Positions 1-10,017 are shown, counted from the stretch's first letter. The stretch: DNA of 64,000 nt from Anaeromicropila populeti (GCF_900112775.1 NZ_FOYZ01000003.1:65494-129493); one strand, 5' to 3'. Program-made: numbers and translations. Notes: generated from the sequence alone by a model not told the origin.

Positions 1-2306
1 GTTACCACTGGTGTTGGCGTTACCACTGGTGTTGAAGTTGGAACACTCACAGCAAATGCAGCCATAAATACTAACGTAGAATTAGAACCAACAGCATGCT
101 CATTTGTGCTCCATTCATCGGCACTATCTAAATAACATTTGGCTGGGAATATGGAGAGTCCTGCACCCTGATACCTATTTGGTCCTAACGGCATAAATCC
201 TTTGGCAATTCCTTGTTTTCCGTCACTATTAAACGTAGCAAATACGGTTTTAATACAGTCTTCACCATATCCTGATACAAAGCTCTTTCTTAGAGGATTC
301 GCACCTAGAATCCAGTTTAATGAAGAAATTGCCATATTGTTAATTGTTTCTGTATTCGTTCCAAGCAGTTTTGAACCAATTAAAGCTTCCATACACATAC
401 CAATTATTTGATTGTTGCTGCCCCAGTAATAATTACCATTTACAATTGCTGTTCCCCAAGAACTGTTTATGTATCTATCAATTTTGTTGTTTACCCAAAT
501 AGTAAATTCCGTATTAAACCATTCCTCAGCATCACTGTTTCGGTTATCAGCCTTCATATATGAGAAAAATGCAAGATTCCAGTTGCCAACCCAATCTCCG
601 CTGGCATTCTCATAGATATCCTTACCTTTTGAATAGTTTGTCACAAAGTAATTGTTATATTTTTCTTCGCCTGTAGCCCTATACAAGGATGCGGCAGCCA
701 ATAATCTGCTAGCCAAATCATTGTCGGTATTGTATGGTCCATTTGGGGATTTAATATTATTAGGATTCTGCTCAAGATATGCCCATGCACTCTTAGCAGC
801 ATTTAAACACTGTAATGCAAACGCCTGATCGTATTTTGCATATATTATTGAAGCATGAGCTAAAGCCGCTGCTGCCAACGCAGTATCCTCTGTCGGTCTT
901 ATATTGGTGGTATCACCTTCTTTATCCTTAATTATCCTTTTTGTTATATTGCCATCATCGTCTGACTGAACTCGGGCATAAAAACCACCACTAGTAACAT
1001 CTTGCATTTTCAGAATCCATTCAATTTCCCATCTTGACTCATCAAGTATATCAGGAATTCCGTTTCCGCTTTCAGGAATATTAAACTGATTATCCGCATA
1101 TACCTCTGTAAACATTTCATATGACCAGAAAAGATTGATTAATGTTCCTGATCCAGTACTTACATATTTACCAAGATCTCCAGCGTCATACCATCCTTTT
1201 GACACATCTCTTGTAACCCCTGAATTGGAGTCAAAGACAGCAGCCTCATCCTGAGGTGTTTTATCTGCCCTTGGATAATCTGGACAATACTGTTGTGTAA
1301 GTTCTATTCCAGCGCGTTGATAATAAAAATATCTTGCTGCATCCGTCAATAGCGGTTTAAAAATATCATTTCCTATCTTAAACTCTGGAGACTTATCTAT
1401 ACCATCTGCACTAACAGTAATATAATAATTTCCAGGTTGCTTAAGATCTGTAAATACGGCTTTTAAAACCTTTTCTCCAGAATCCGCATCATAATCCTTA
1501 ACCAGTTCTAACTCCCCACTATAAACAACTGTGTTGTCAGAAACCTTCTTTACCTGAAATGAGGTTCCTACAGCAGCCTTAAGTTCATCTTCAAATCCAG
1601 AAACATAGGCATATTTCTCAGAAGACTCTAAAAATCCTACCTGATTTAATTTAATAGCTGGGAATGCTTTTTCTTTATCAGGAGAAGTTAGTTTAATTTG
1701 ATTCAGCCAAACACAAAATGGATCTGTAGTTACTTTGTCCAAAACAATAGCCTTTGCATTGTAAGGATCCATACCGAGTGATGGGGATAGAATATCCTTT
1801 AGGGGTATCTTTACGTGCTGCCACTCCGTAGTAACTGTGCAGTAATTTGTGATTGGTTTTGTTATTTTCTGCTCAACACCTGACGCTCGCTCACTCACAT
1901 GATCTGTAGCACCAATTACAAACTGTTCCCCACCATTTTTGCCTTTTATATTAAATTCCAGATATCCGTTGGGAACATATTGTGATACATCGTGATTACA
2001 CCAATCAGCTAATGTAAGTATGGATGTTAACCATCCTGACGTAAGCTGCGTTGTAACATTAAATCTCAAAGAAGGTAAATTTTCATATGTAACTTGAGAA
2101 TCAACAGGCAGATTCCCGTTTACGGTTTCCAATTCGCCGGCACCACTTCCGGACCATCCGCCGCAACTTTCCTTAAATACATAATAGTCTGGGAGATTTC
2201 TCCACCCATCAGGAGCACCTGCATCAACTACCATTGTTGATGAAATTACAGAAGTGCACATCAATGCAAAACATACAATAAAAGCTAGTAACTGTTTCTT
2301 TTTCAT
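1..2306 (-). CDS. Secreted GH9 cellulase (endoglucanase), 3' end beyond the window
   Basis: Reading leftwards from the ATG at 2306, about 768 codons stay open to the window edge. The product starts with a Lys-rich signal peptide, then an about 180-residue beta-rich module resembling a carbohydrate-binding domain. Next comes the Ig-like cellulase N-terminal domain (motif LNQVGFL) and a GH9 catalytic domain. GH9 hallmarks are visible: WYDAGDLGKY with the catalytic aspartates, LGANPLRKSFVSGYG, and the EWSTNEHAVGSNS motif with the acid Glu. The last readable residues form a Pro/Thr/Val linker, so another module, probably a CBM, follows outside. GH9 enzymes hydrolyse beta-1,4-glucan outside the cell. 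An in-frame ATG at 2318 directly abuts the AAAGGG ribosome site; 2306 has the better spacing. Confidence 0.93.
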   Translation of the reverse strand, partial: MKKKQLLAFIVCFALMCTSVISSTMVVDAGAPDGWRNLPDYYVFKESCGGWSGSGAGELETVNGNLPVDSQVTYENLPSLRFNVTTQLTSGWLTSILTLADWCNHDVSQYVPNGYLEFNIKGKNGGEQFVIGATDHVSERASGVEQKITKPITNYCTVTTEWQHVKIPLKDILSPSLGMDPYNAKAIVLDKVTTDPFCVWLNQIKLTSPDKEKAFPAIKLNQVGFLESSEKYAYVSGFEDELKAAVGTSFQVKKVSDNTVVYSGELELVKDYDADSGEKVLKAVFTDLKQPGNYYITVSADGIDKSPEFKIGNDIFKPLLTDAARYFYYQRAGIELTQQYCPDYPRADKTPQDEAAVFDSNSGVTRDVSKGWYDAGDLGKYVSTGSGTLINLFWSYEMFTEVYADNQFNIPESGNGIPDILDESRWEIEWILKMQDVTSGGFYARVQSDDDGNITKRIIKDKEGDTTNIRPTEDTALAAAALAHASIIYAKYDQAFALQCLNAAKSAWAYLEQNPNNIKSPNGPYNTDNDLASRLLAAASLYRATGEEKYNNYFVTNYSKGKDIYENASGDWVGNWNLAFFSYMKADNRNSDAEEWFNTEFTIWVNNKIDRYINSSWGTAIVNGNYYWGSNNQIIGMCMEALIGSKLLGTNTETINNMAISSLNWILGANPLRKSFVSGYGEDCIKTVFATFNSDGKQGIAKGFMPLGPNRYQGAGLSIFPAKCYLDSADEWSTNEHAVGSNSTLVFMAAFAVSVPTSTPVVTPTPVV

Positions 2307-2522
2307 ACTTTTTTTCATCCCTTTCGTTTAGTTAACAAATATTAATTCTGCAATTGCTTCAAAAGATTGCATTTTACACGAATTAATCATCCTATATTTC
2401 ACTATCACCCCCTGCTGGTTCTATATTGTTTATACAGTTTAGAACTTTCCCTCGTCTGAATCCATGACTATATTGCCAACAATTAGCATAATCAGGACTT
2501 AAATACTCCTGTCATAACGAAA

Positions 2523-2563
2523 AAGTGATAGGAAATAAAAGATTGATTTATTTCCTATCACTT
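2523..2563 (-). terminator. Intrinsic terminator after the 93-aa gene
   Basis: A perfect 17-bp stem (2523-2539 with 2547-2563) with a 7-nt loop. On the minus strand it is followed by a T-run. It lies 12 bases past the stop of the 93-aa gene and isolates it from the GH9 gene. Confidence 0.88.
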
Positions 2564-2574
2564 AAATTTTATAA

Positions 2575-2856
2575 TTAACAATCACATTCTGCTATGATTT
2601 GTACTAAAATACTTCCTTGCCCTATATTTGACGATCCATCCTCCATCATACAACGTGCTGAAACAATTACCTTGTTTTCGTTAATTCCCTCAACAGATGT
2701 ATTTACGGATATTCTTTTCACATAATGAGCCTCATCTGGATAGCACAATTCATATCCTTGTATTGCCGCCGAAGCACTGATAACTTTTGCATTAAAATCA
2801 ATACAAGTCGTGGTTCCATCTGCCAGCTGTACTGTCTTAAACATCACCCTTGCCAT
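2575..2856 (-). CDS. Orphan 93-aa protein of unknown function
   Basis: A good AGGAGG site precedes the ATG, and a strong terminator follows the stop, so the gene is probably real. The product is short, has no signal peptide or membrane segment, and contains alternating hydrophobic stretches suggesting beta strands. It has four cysteines, two of them in the terminal ECDC. It lies 150 bases downstream of the secreted subtilisin on the same strand. I do not recognise the family. A substrate or partner of the protease is possible but rests on proximity only. Confidence 0.7.
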   Translation of the reverse strand: MARVMFKTVQLADGTTTCIDFNAKVISASAAIQGYELCYPDEAHYVKRISVNTSVEGINENKVIVSARCMMEDGSSNIGQGSILVQIIAECDC

Positions 2857-3006
2857 ATATATTCCTCCTGATACCTCTTATGACATTTACGCTATACCCT
2901 ATTAATTATATCTTTTTCGATATCATTATGGTCTAAATATGTATAACACGCAAAAGTTACGTTTTAATTGTAGAAAATGATGTTTCAGCTGCAAGCCAGA
3001 CAAAGT

Positions 3007-4293
3007 TTATAGAGCATCCAAACATTTCTCAACATTTAATCTTCCTCCAGTTACTGTAATGCCATTTAAACTGCTGACTGGATCAACATTTGATAAAATC
3101 AGCGTTTTGATTTCAGCAGAGGTTAATGTAGGATCCAGCGATTTAATAAGTGCTGCTGCCCCCGCAACATGAGGAGTTGCCATAGAGGTTCCACTCAAAG
3201 TGGCATAGCTGTTATTCGGATATGTACTATAAATATAGCTTCCAGGAGCACCTAAATCAACAGTTGTACTGCCATAATTACTATAACTTGCCCGGGCATC
3301 TGTACTAGTTGTTGCTGCAACAGAAATAATATTACTACATGTATAACAAGCTGGATAGGTAGCGATTGAGTCATTATTTGTTCCATTATTGCCTGCTGCT
3401 GCAACAAATACACCATTGTATGCTGTAATTGCATTTTTTAGACTTTGGCTGTAAGTTCTGCCGCCCCAGCTGTTATTTAATATGTCAAAGCCCATTTCTT
3501 CAGCATAATTAATTGCCAGAATTGCATCCGAGGTATAGCCTGAACCATCTGCATCCAGAAACTTTAAAACTGCTATGCTTGTAGTCCAGTTAACTCCTAC
3601 TACTCCTGTTCCATTATTTCCAACTGCACCAACTGTTCCTGCTACATGTGTACCATGACCATTGTCATCCATTGGATCATTGCTGTCGTCCACAAAATTC
3701 CACCCGTGAATGTCATCAATGTATCCGTTGGCATCATCGTCTATACCGTTACCAGCTATTTCACCAGGATTCACCCATATATTATTTGCCAAATCTGGAT
3801 GGGTATAGTCAACTCCAGAGTCAATAATTCCAACAACAATATCTGATGTACCAGTACACATATCCCATGCTCCAGGTGCACTGATTTTTTCCATTCCATA
3901 AAGCTGTGAATAGCTCGGATCATTTGGAACAGTATCTGACGCTGTCAAGATATAGTCTGGCTCAGCATAAGCTACAGCCGGATTCTTTTCCAATGAATCA
4001 ATTGCTTGCTTTACTCCCTCCTCTGTTTTGTCTTCAATGGAATATAGAGCCACATCATACTTATCATTTTCCTGTGATAATTGCTGTTCAAAAATTACCC
4101 CACTGCTTTCCATTGCAAATTGATAATCGGCATCTGTTTTTAAAGCTACAATAATTCGATCGGTTGCGTAGGCACATTCAAAACTAGCATCATTAGCCTC
4201 TGTTTTTTCCTCAAATTCTGAAAAACCTCCCAAAACGCATACTAATGCAAGACAGCCTGCTGTTACAATACTAAATAATTTACTTCTCTTCAT
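3007..4293 (-). CDS. Secreted subtilisin-like serine protease (S8)
   Basis: A 428-aa preproprotein. Residues 1-34 look like a signal peptide. Residues of about 45-115 form an I9-type propeptide ending AVAYAEPDY, which acts as chaperone and inhibitor until cleaved. The catalytic domain shows the full triad: Asp in GIIDSGVDYTHPDL, His in NGHGTHVAGT and Ser in SGTSMATPHVAGAA. The NPGEIAGNGIDDDANGY stretch is typical of calcium-binding bacterial subtilases. The length fits one catalytic domain with no C-terminal anchor, so the enzyme is probably released. It is transcribed alone, with the 93-aa gene downstream. Confidence 0.93.
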   Translation of the reverse strand: MKRSKLFSIVTAGCLALVCVLGGFSEFEEKTEANDASFECAYATDRIIVALKTDADYQFAMESSGVIFEQQLSQENDKYDVALYSIEDKTEEGVKQAIDSLEKNPAVAYAEPDYILTASDTVPNDPSYSQLYGMEKISAPGAWDMCTGTSDIVVGIIDSGVDYTHPDLANNIWVNPGEIAGNGIDDDANGYIDDIHGWNFVDDSNDPMDDNGHGTHVAGTVGAVGNNGTGVVGVNWTTSIAVLKFLDADGSGYTSDAILAINYAEEMGFDILNNSWGGRTYSQSLKNAITAYNGVFVAAAGNNGTNNDSIATYPACYTCSNIISVAATTSTDARASYSNYGSTTVDLGAPGSYIYSTYPNNSYATLSGTSMATPHVAGAAALIKSLDPTLTSAEIKTLILSNVDPVSSLNGITVTGGRLNVEKCLDAL

Positions 4294-4511
4294 AAATAAA
4301 GCTCCTTCCCTTATTATAATTACCTATAACAGTAATTGCGATATTGATAAACAAGGATGAAGTCAGCGCTGAACTTTAAAACTTGTTAATGACCATTATA
4401 ATTTCTTTTTTGGTAAAGTCAATTAATATTTGGGTATTTATCCTATTTCATAATATTATTTACTATTACTTATTTTTACTTAATAATCCAAAAATAATTA
4501 CTCCAAAATAA

Positions 4512-5474
4512 TTATTTAAAACATTGATTCAATTCTATTAACAATTGGTTTACTTCATGCTTTTCTATAAAATCCCACCCTATCCAATTTAGCTTATAAT
4601 TATTTTCCTTTAAAAATTCAAAATACTCCAAGGGATGTGGCAAGTAAGCATCTTTACATATTTTCCGCACCTGCTCACTTACAAAATAATTCACAACATT
4701 GTCCAGGCTGTGATCTGCTTCACTTTGAACCAGAAGTGTAACAGGACTGACTATTGCCCCCTCTTCTGGCCAGATTATTTTTATCTTCTTATTGTTTTTC
4801 ATAAGTTTTGCATAAAAATAAGGTACAATGCTAATTGTCGGTGATTCCTTTACTCCACTTATCATTTTTTTGACCATTTCCGCAGGATGACCACCAAAGC
4901 CTACTAATTTGCTTAGTTTTTTAATTCCCTCCATACCAAAATCCTTATATATACTGAATAGAGTGGTTTCACAGTACTTACTCTTTTTTCCCCGTATTGC
5001 TACTTCCTTTTCAAAATTTCCATCTAGAAGTTGGGCAAAGGACTGTGGTACTGGCCTTCCATTTAATTTTGTCAAATCTACAACCATCACCAAACAATTC
5101 AATGACATAATATAATAATTTCCCTGCAAATCACCTAATTCGCTGTTTACAAATTCATCTGCCCCAGGTACTTTTTTAAAATACTTTTCCTGTATCGCTT
5201 TTTCTCTAAAATCTCTCCGATAAAAGCTGTTTACACCTGAACTAATAATAACCTTTGGCAGTTCTTCCTTTCTCGGAACATGGGAGGATTCATCCATCCA
5301 CATTACCTCATAATTTGCATTTCCCTCTACAAGATAGGTAAAGCTGCAATTACTGCCTATTTTATGTATCAGTTCCTCAAACCCAGTCTCAACTGGTACT
5401 TTTATTGGACAAGGCAATAGACAAAGAGCATCATATTCTGATTTATCAATAATCGTTTTTACCTTACTATTCAC
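4512..5474 (-). CDS. Solute-binding-protein-like protein without signal peptide
   Basis: A 320-aa protein resembling the iron/2-aminoethylphosphonate binding proteins of ABC importers (COG1840-like), but it starts directly with mature-type sequence and has no signal peptide or lipobox. The start is a GTG at 5474 with AGGAGGG five bases upstream, and it overlaps the stop of the GTPase-ABC fusion gene by four bases (GTGA), implying translational coupling. As encoded it would stay in the cytoplasm, which is unusual for this fold. It may present a metal or ligand to the fusion ATPase rather than feed an importer. The substrate is unknown. Confidence 0.7.
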   Translation of the reverse strand: MNSKVKTIIDKSEYDALCLLPCPIKVPVETGFEELIHKIGSNCSFTYLVEGNANYEVMWMDESSHVPRKEELPKVIISSGVNSFYRRDFREKAIQEKYFKKVPGADEFVNSELGDLQGNYYIMSLNCLVMVVDLTKLNGRPVPQSFAQLLDGNFEKEVAIRGKKSKYCETTLFSIYKDFGMEGIKKLSKLVGFGGHPAEMVKKMISGVKESPTISIVPYFYAKLMKNNKKIKIIWPEEGAIVSPVTLLVQSEADHSLDNVVNYFVSEQVRKICKDAYLPHPLEYFEFLKENNYKLNWIGWDFIEKHEVNQLLIELNQCFK

Positions 5475-7015
5475 AAGTTTCCCTCCTTTTCAAACTCATT
5501 TAACACAAAATAATCTGACATATTCCATCCGATTTTTTCACCTTTTCTAATAGCTTCTCTTAATGCCAGCATTTTATTATCCATTTGACGCATAATTTTA
5601 AGATTTTCCTTCTCTGCCAGTTCAGTTTCTATTACCTGGTTAATTGCCCCATTATTGATTATAATTCTTTTATCACCTAATAAAGCTAAAATAGGGTCGT
5701 GGGTTGATACTAAAACAATTTTTCCTTTTTGCACCAAAAGTTCTAAGGCTCTGCCTCTGTCCACTCCTGCATTCTCCAGTTCATCAATTAATACAATGGG
5801 AGAACTGCTCAAAAAGGCTACATCTGCAATCATTAAGGCTCTGGACTGTCCGCCGCTCAACTGGGTTACAGCAGTATTTCCTGTAAATTTTTCTCCCGCC
5901 AGTTCATTTGCACACTGTATTATTTTTTCCGTAACCTCTTCCATTTGAGTAATTTTTCGGCTTCTGGCATGCATTTTTATAAAATCACATACCGAAGCAT
6001 CCATGACAAAGTTCATGTTTTGAGAAAGTTGTGCCACCAAACGGGATTCTTCTAAATGCCTGCCTTCTATTTCAATTTTTCTTTTAGAAGGTGTATCTCC
6101 CTTTGCCATACACTCTATATCCTCAAGCAGCCTGCTTTTCCCAGAACCTGTAGGTCCAACAATACAAATTACTTCCCCAGCTTGAATTGTCAATTTGACA
6201 TTTTCCTTCTCTCCGCTTTTATCCTGTCCACCAATAATGGTAAGGGAATCAATGCATGCAGGTTCTTGTCTATCTTCTTGATCTGTTTCCTCAAAATCTT
6301 TCCATGTTTTTTCAACACTATTTCTTGTTTGCTGAAATGGAATTTTTTTTGTATTTCCCATCTGATAATCTTCGCCGATTAAAGTTTCTCCTAAGCAGTA
6401 AGAGCATAACGCAGCTGGCATTGTAAATCTAAGTTTTTTTCCGTCCAGTGTATTTGTGGAAGCTGCTTCTAGAATGCAGCTGCTTAATTCATAAGCCCCC
6501 TGCCCTGTAAGCCCATTCACATATAGTAATTTTGCACCTGGATTGGTTTCTCGCACCATATAAGTAAATACTTCTCTTTCTGCCTGAGATACAATGTCAC
6601 CTTTTGTTATTACAATAATATCTGCAAATTTCAGCATAGGGCCAATTTTTTTCGGTGTATTGATTCCAGAAAGACTGTCTATGACGCATACCGCCAGTAC
6701 TTCTTTTATATGTGGAGAACACCGGTTACACAATCCAGCACTTTCACTAATAAGCAGGTCAAAGCCCCTTTCTGTGCCATACTTAACACAATCATCAATA
6801 TTACTGATATAGAAATGATCGGGACATAAATTTCCAGAAAGTCCAACCATCACTTCTACTCCAGCTTTCTTATACAATATATCATCATATGTTGTGAGAC
6901 AATCAAATTTAACAACACCAACCTTCTCTACACTATTTCTCATACACTCAATCACTTTTAATATAACGGATGTTTTTCCTGAGGATGGTGGTCCTGAAAC
7001 AGTTACAAACTTCAT
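5471..7015 (-). CDS. HypB/UreG-type GTPase fused to an ABC ATPase domain
   Basis: A 514-aa fusion. The N-terminal half is a SIMIBI-class GTPase resembling the metallochaperones HypB and UreG: P-loop GPPSSGKTS near residue 8, a CNRCSPH metal-binding motif, and a TKGD (NKxD-like) base-recognition motif. A second CxxC (CSYC) ends this half. The C-terminal half is an ABC ATPase with Walker A GPTGSGKS, signature LSGGQ, Walker B IVLIDE and a switch histidine (STHD). There is no membrane domain. The ATG at 7015 has AAGGAG upstream; upstream in-frame codons lack a ribosome site. It follows the FecE gene in one operon. The likely role is metal trafficking or cofactor loading; the metal cannot be read from sequence. 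Confidence 0.75.
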   Translation of the reverse strand: MKFVTVSGPPSSGKTSVILKVIECMRNSVEKVGVVKFDCLTTYDDILYKKAGVEVMVGLSGNLCPDHFYISNIDDCVKYGTERGFDLLISESAGLCNRCSPHIKEVLAVCVIDSLSGINTPKKIGPMLKFADIIVITKGDIVSQAEREVFTYMVRETNPGAKLLYVNGLTGQGAYELSSCILEAASTNTLDGKKLRFTMPAALCSYCLGETLIGEDYQMGNTKKIPFQQTRNSVEKTWKDFEETDQEDRQEPACIDSLTIIGGQDKSGEKENVKLTIQAGEVICIVGPTGSGKSRLLEDIECMAKGDTPSKRKIEIEGRHLEESRLVAQLSQNMNFVMDASVCDFIKMHARSRKITQMEEVTEKIIQCANELAGEKFTGNTAVTQLSGGQSRALMIADVAFLSSSPIVLIDELENAGVDRGRALELLVQKGKIVLVSTHDPILALLGDKRIIINNGAINQVIETELAEKENLKIMRQMDNKMLALREAIRKGEKIGWNMSDYFVLNEFEKEGNL

Positions 7016-7035
7016 CGTTTTTCTCCTTCTCCTTC

Positions 7036-7827
7036 CTATTCTTCCAAAATCGGAATACATGATTTCAGAATTTTATTTTTCCCTATTTTAGTATCAATTA
7101 TCTTAACGGAAATTCCGTATGCTTCTTTCAGGTTATCTTCTGTTACAATTTCATTCACATCCCCTACCTTGAAACATTTATTTTTCTGCATCAATGCCAC
7201 TTTCGTAGAACACAGAAAAGCATGATTGGGAAAATGAGAGGTCATAATAACTCCCATTCCATTTTTAGAAAGATCATTTATATGTTGTAATACTCGAATT
7301 TGATTCCCAAAATCAAGGTTAGAGGTTGGTTCATCCATAATTAGAATTGCTGGCTGCTGCGTTAACGCTCTTGCAATTAAAACTAATTGTCTTTCTCCTC
7401 CACTGATTTCTGTATATATTTTATCCTTTAAATCAGATATTCCCAGACGCTCAAGCGCCTCTGCTGCAACTTCTATATCCTTTCTGGAAGGGTATGAACC
7501 TCCATCTATATGAGGTGTCCGTCCCATAATAACTACATCCAGAACACGAAATGGAAAAGGTGGTGTATGAGCCTGCGGAACATATCCTATCATCTTAGCC
7601 AGACTTTTTCTTGACCAATCCGCAATATTTTTTCCATTTAGCAAAATCTCACCTTTTTGAACTTTTATAAATCCTAACAGAGTTTTAAAAAAAGTAGTTT
7701 TTCCAACTCCATTTGGTCCCAATAAGCATACCACTTCACCATTTGCTACTTTTAATGAAATATTTTCTACAACACTTTTTTTCCCATATCCGCATACTGC
7801 ATGTTTTACTTCTAATATCAATTCCAT
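7036..7827 (-). CDS. FecE/BtuD-type ABC transporter ATPase
   Basis: A 263-aa ATPase of the iron-siderophore/cobalamin/heme importer class. Walker A is GPNGVGKTT, the signature is ISGGERQ, Walker B is ILIMDEPTSNLD and the switch region TSHF. The GYVPQAH Q-loop and the spacing are typical of FecE. Its 5' end overlaps the permease gene by ten bases, consistent with coupled synthesis. It would energise the permease encoded just upstream. The substrate is probably a metal chelate, corrinoid or heme. Confidence 0.9.
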   Translation of the reverse strand: MELILEVKHAVCGYGKKSVVENISLKVANGEVVCLLGPNGVGKTTFFKTLLGFIKVQKGEILLNGKNIADWSRKSLAKMIGYVPQAHTPPFPFRVLDVVIMGRTPHIDGGSYPSRKDIEVAAEALERLGISDLKDKIYTEISGGERQLVLIARALTQQPAILIMDEPTSNLDFGNQIRVLQHINDLSKNGMGVIMTSHFPNHAFLCSTKVALMQKNKCFKVGDVNEIVTEDNLKEAYGISVKIIDTKIGKNKILKSCIPILEE

Positions 7828-8873
7828 CCCTTCTTTCCTTTGAGCAGCAAGTACATAAAAAATGGGGTTCCTATGATTGAGGTGAGTATTCCCAACGGAA
7901 TCTCCATTGGAAATACACTGCGGGCAATTGTGTCTACTAACAGCAAATACATACCTCCCATTAGGCAGGATACGGGAAGTAATATTTTATAATCTGGACC
8001 AACGATCATTCTTGCAAGATGTGGAACAATCAGCCCCACCCATCCAATCATTCCACTTGCTGATACACATGCTGCTGTTATTATGGTAGAACAGAGAATG
8101 AGTATACTCCTTATTCTTGAGATATGAATACCCAAAGCCATTGCTTCCTCCTCTCCAAACGAAAGCACATTTATCTTCCATCGGATTAGCATTAAAGGCA
8201 CAATTGCTGCTATTATTACTATTAAAAGAATTTTCACATCATCTGGTGTAATAGTGGACAGTCCTCCCATAAGCCAGAATGTGATTGCAGGCATTTTCCC
8301 ATATGGATCTGCAATGTATTTAGTAATAGAAATCATAGACTGAAACAGTGATGAAACTACCATTCCTATCAGTACCAGTACCAACATAGTAGTATTTCCT
8401 CTGCTAACTGCTTTACTAATAAAATACGATAATCCTACTGCAAGAATCCCGAAAAGGAAGGCTGTCATTTCTATTCCCAGACTGCCAAAGGACATTAAGA
8501 TTGCAATAGAAGCACCAAAGCCTGCACCTGAAGAAACTCCCAGTATATCTGGCGAAATCATTGGGTTTCGGAACATGCCCTGATAAGCTGCTCCTGATGC
8601 AGAAAGTCCAGCTCCAATCAGCATGGCAGATAGCACTCTTGGCAGTCTGACCTGAAACAGTATGGTTTCCATATTGCTGTTAATTGATTTAGAAATCTGC
8701 GTTCCAGAAATTCTCTTTGCTATTAGTTGGAACATCTGCCCAGGTGTAATGGAATACCTCCCCGTAAGAATGGAAACGAAGAACACTCCTGTTGTAAAAA
8801 GAATTAACAACACGATTATCAAACTATCTTTTTTATTTTTCATTTTATTCTGATACATGTGCCTAAATTTCAA
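7818..8873 (-). CDS. FecCD-family metal-chelate ABC permease
   Basis: About 350 residues with the hydrophobic pattern of FecCD/BtuC permeases (around ten membrane helices). Family landmarks include the RLPRVLSAMLIGAGLSASGAAYQ region, FRNPMISPDILGVSSGAGFGA, and GMIGWVGLIVPHLAR. I place the start at TTG 8873 because AGGAGG lies six bases upstream; the earlier GTG at 8897 has no site. The binding lipoprotein gene ends two bases before that GTG. It forms the channel of the importer with the FecE ATPase. Confidence 0.9.
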   Translation of the reverse strand: MKFRHMYQNKMKNKKDSLIIVLLILFTTGVFFVSILTGRYSITPGQMFQLIAKRISGTQISKSINSNMETILFQVRLPRVLSAMLIGAGLSASGAAYQGMFRNPMISPDILGVSSGAGFGASIAILMSFGSLGIEMTAFLFGILAVGLSYFISKAVSRGNTTMLVLVLIGMVVSSLFQSMISITKYIADPYGKMPAITFWLMGGLSTITPDDVKILLIVIIAAIVPLMLIRWKINVLSFGEEEAMALGIHISRIRSILILCSTIITAACVSASGMIGWVGLIVPHLARMIVGPDYKILLPVSCLMGGMYLLLVDTIARSVFPMEIPLGILTSIIGTPFFMYLLLKGKKGWN

Positions 8874-8898
8874 TGGAATCCTCCTGTTTGACCACACT

Positions 8899-10017
8899 TT
8901 ACTGTTGCAGCATGTCCGTAATCACTTCTTCTTTCAAATCTATCTGATAATATTTCTGATAGAACTCTTTGATTTCCGACTTCATGTCTATTTCATAATA
9001 GTCAGGATAAAGCGTTACTGCCAGCCACTTAATTCCTATTAATTCATTAATAGACGGTGGTCTGTCAAACCAAGAAAATAATAGCATTGGTGATACATAG
9101 ACTTTATTATTCTTTACAGCAGGAATGTTTTCCCATGCAGTATTCTGAATTAAATTCTGATACGCATTTTTTTCGTTTTTATTTGCTTCTGATAGAAGAA
9201 TTACATCTGGCTGCCATTTTATCACTTCTTCTAGATTTACCGCTGCATCGCTGTCCCCTTCTATGGCATCCGCCACGTTCTTTCCGCCGACTAGTTCAAT
9301 AAGTTTTGCATGAACAGATTCTTTTCCACTGGTAGTCAGTGCATCTTCTTCTTTTCCGTAATAAACCTTTATTTTTTCTTCTTCCTTTATCTCAGATTTT
9401 GTTTTTTCGATATTGGATAACGTATCTTTATAATATTGAATCAGCTCATTGCTTCTTTCACTACAATCAAATATTTCTCCTAATAGTTCATATGTACTTT
9501 CTGTGCTTTCTAGTGAGCCATTGATTAATACTACTGGTTTTCCTAATTGCTGACTGAGTTTGTCTGCTTTTTCAGCTGACTGCTTATTTATTTCAGCCTG
9601 GGCATATAGTATAAGATCGGGATTATACGTTAAGATTTCTTCTGCACTTGCCGCCTGTTGTTTTGTTCCCATACTGCCTACTACTGGTAGATTTTTATAT
9701 GCTTCTGGCAATATTTCCTGGTTGGGCAGCTTTTCATTCCATCCTATTATTTTGTCTGGTACCAGTGTAAATAATAGAATGGTGGCCATCGGATTGGCTC
9801 CATAGACTTTTTTTATTTCAGTATCAAATTCGACTGTTCTTCCTCCCATGTCGGTAATTGTTTTCTTTGTGCCGTTATCATCACATACTGTCACTTCTTT
9901 TTGAATATTTCCACCTTCGTCTGAAGATGCTGTTTTTTCTTTTTCTTTACACCCAGATAACCCGCCTATGGTTATCAATACAATTAGTATCCCTAGTATC
10001 TTGTAGCATCGTTTCAT
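8899..10017 (-). CDS. Metal-chelate ABC transporter substrate-binding lipoprotein
   Basis: A 372-aa lipoprotein. The signal peptide ends in lipobox LSGC with lipidated Cys23. It is followed by a Ser/Asp/Lys spacer and a BtuF/FecB-type helical-backbone fold (GGRTVEFDTEIKKVYG, then the PDLILY and PDVILL lobe landmarks). It binds the ligand at the membrane surface and delivers it to the FecCD permease. It is the first gene of the operon, with AAGGAG ahead of the ATG. The promoter, a palindrome and a hairpin lie just upstream. The C-terminal IKWLAVTLYPDYYE segment is also seen in heme, cobalamin and siderophore binders. Confidence 0.9.
   Translation of the reverse strand: MKRCYKILGILIVLITIGGLSGCKEKEKTASSDEGGNIQKEVTVCDDNGTKKTITDMGGRTVEFDTEIKKVYGANPMATILLFTLVPDKIIGWNEKLPNQEILPEAYKNLPVVGSMGTKQQAASAEEILTYNPDLILYAQAEINKQSAEKADKLSQQLGKPVVLINGSLESTESTYELLGEIFDCSERSNELIQYYKDTLSNIEKTKSEIKEEEKIKVYYGKEEDALTTSGKESVHAKLIELVGGKNVADAIEGDSDAAVNLEEVIKWQPDVILLSEANKNEKNAYQNLIQNTAWENIPAVKNNKVYVSPMLLFSWFDRPPSINELIGIKWLAVTLYPDYYEIDMKSEIKEFYQKYYQIDLKEEVITDMLQQ

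Noticed and set aside
1-40. Apparent short tandem repeat GTTACCACTGGTGTTG at the left edge
   Set aside because: On the minus strand it encodes the Pro/Thr/Val linker of the cellulase; it is a coding repeat, not a regulatory or CRISPR repeat.
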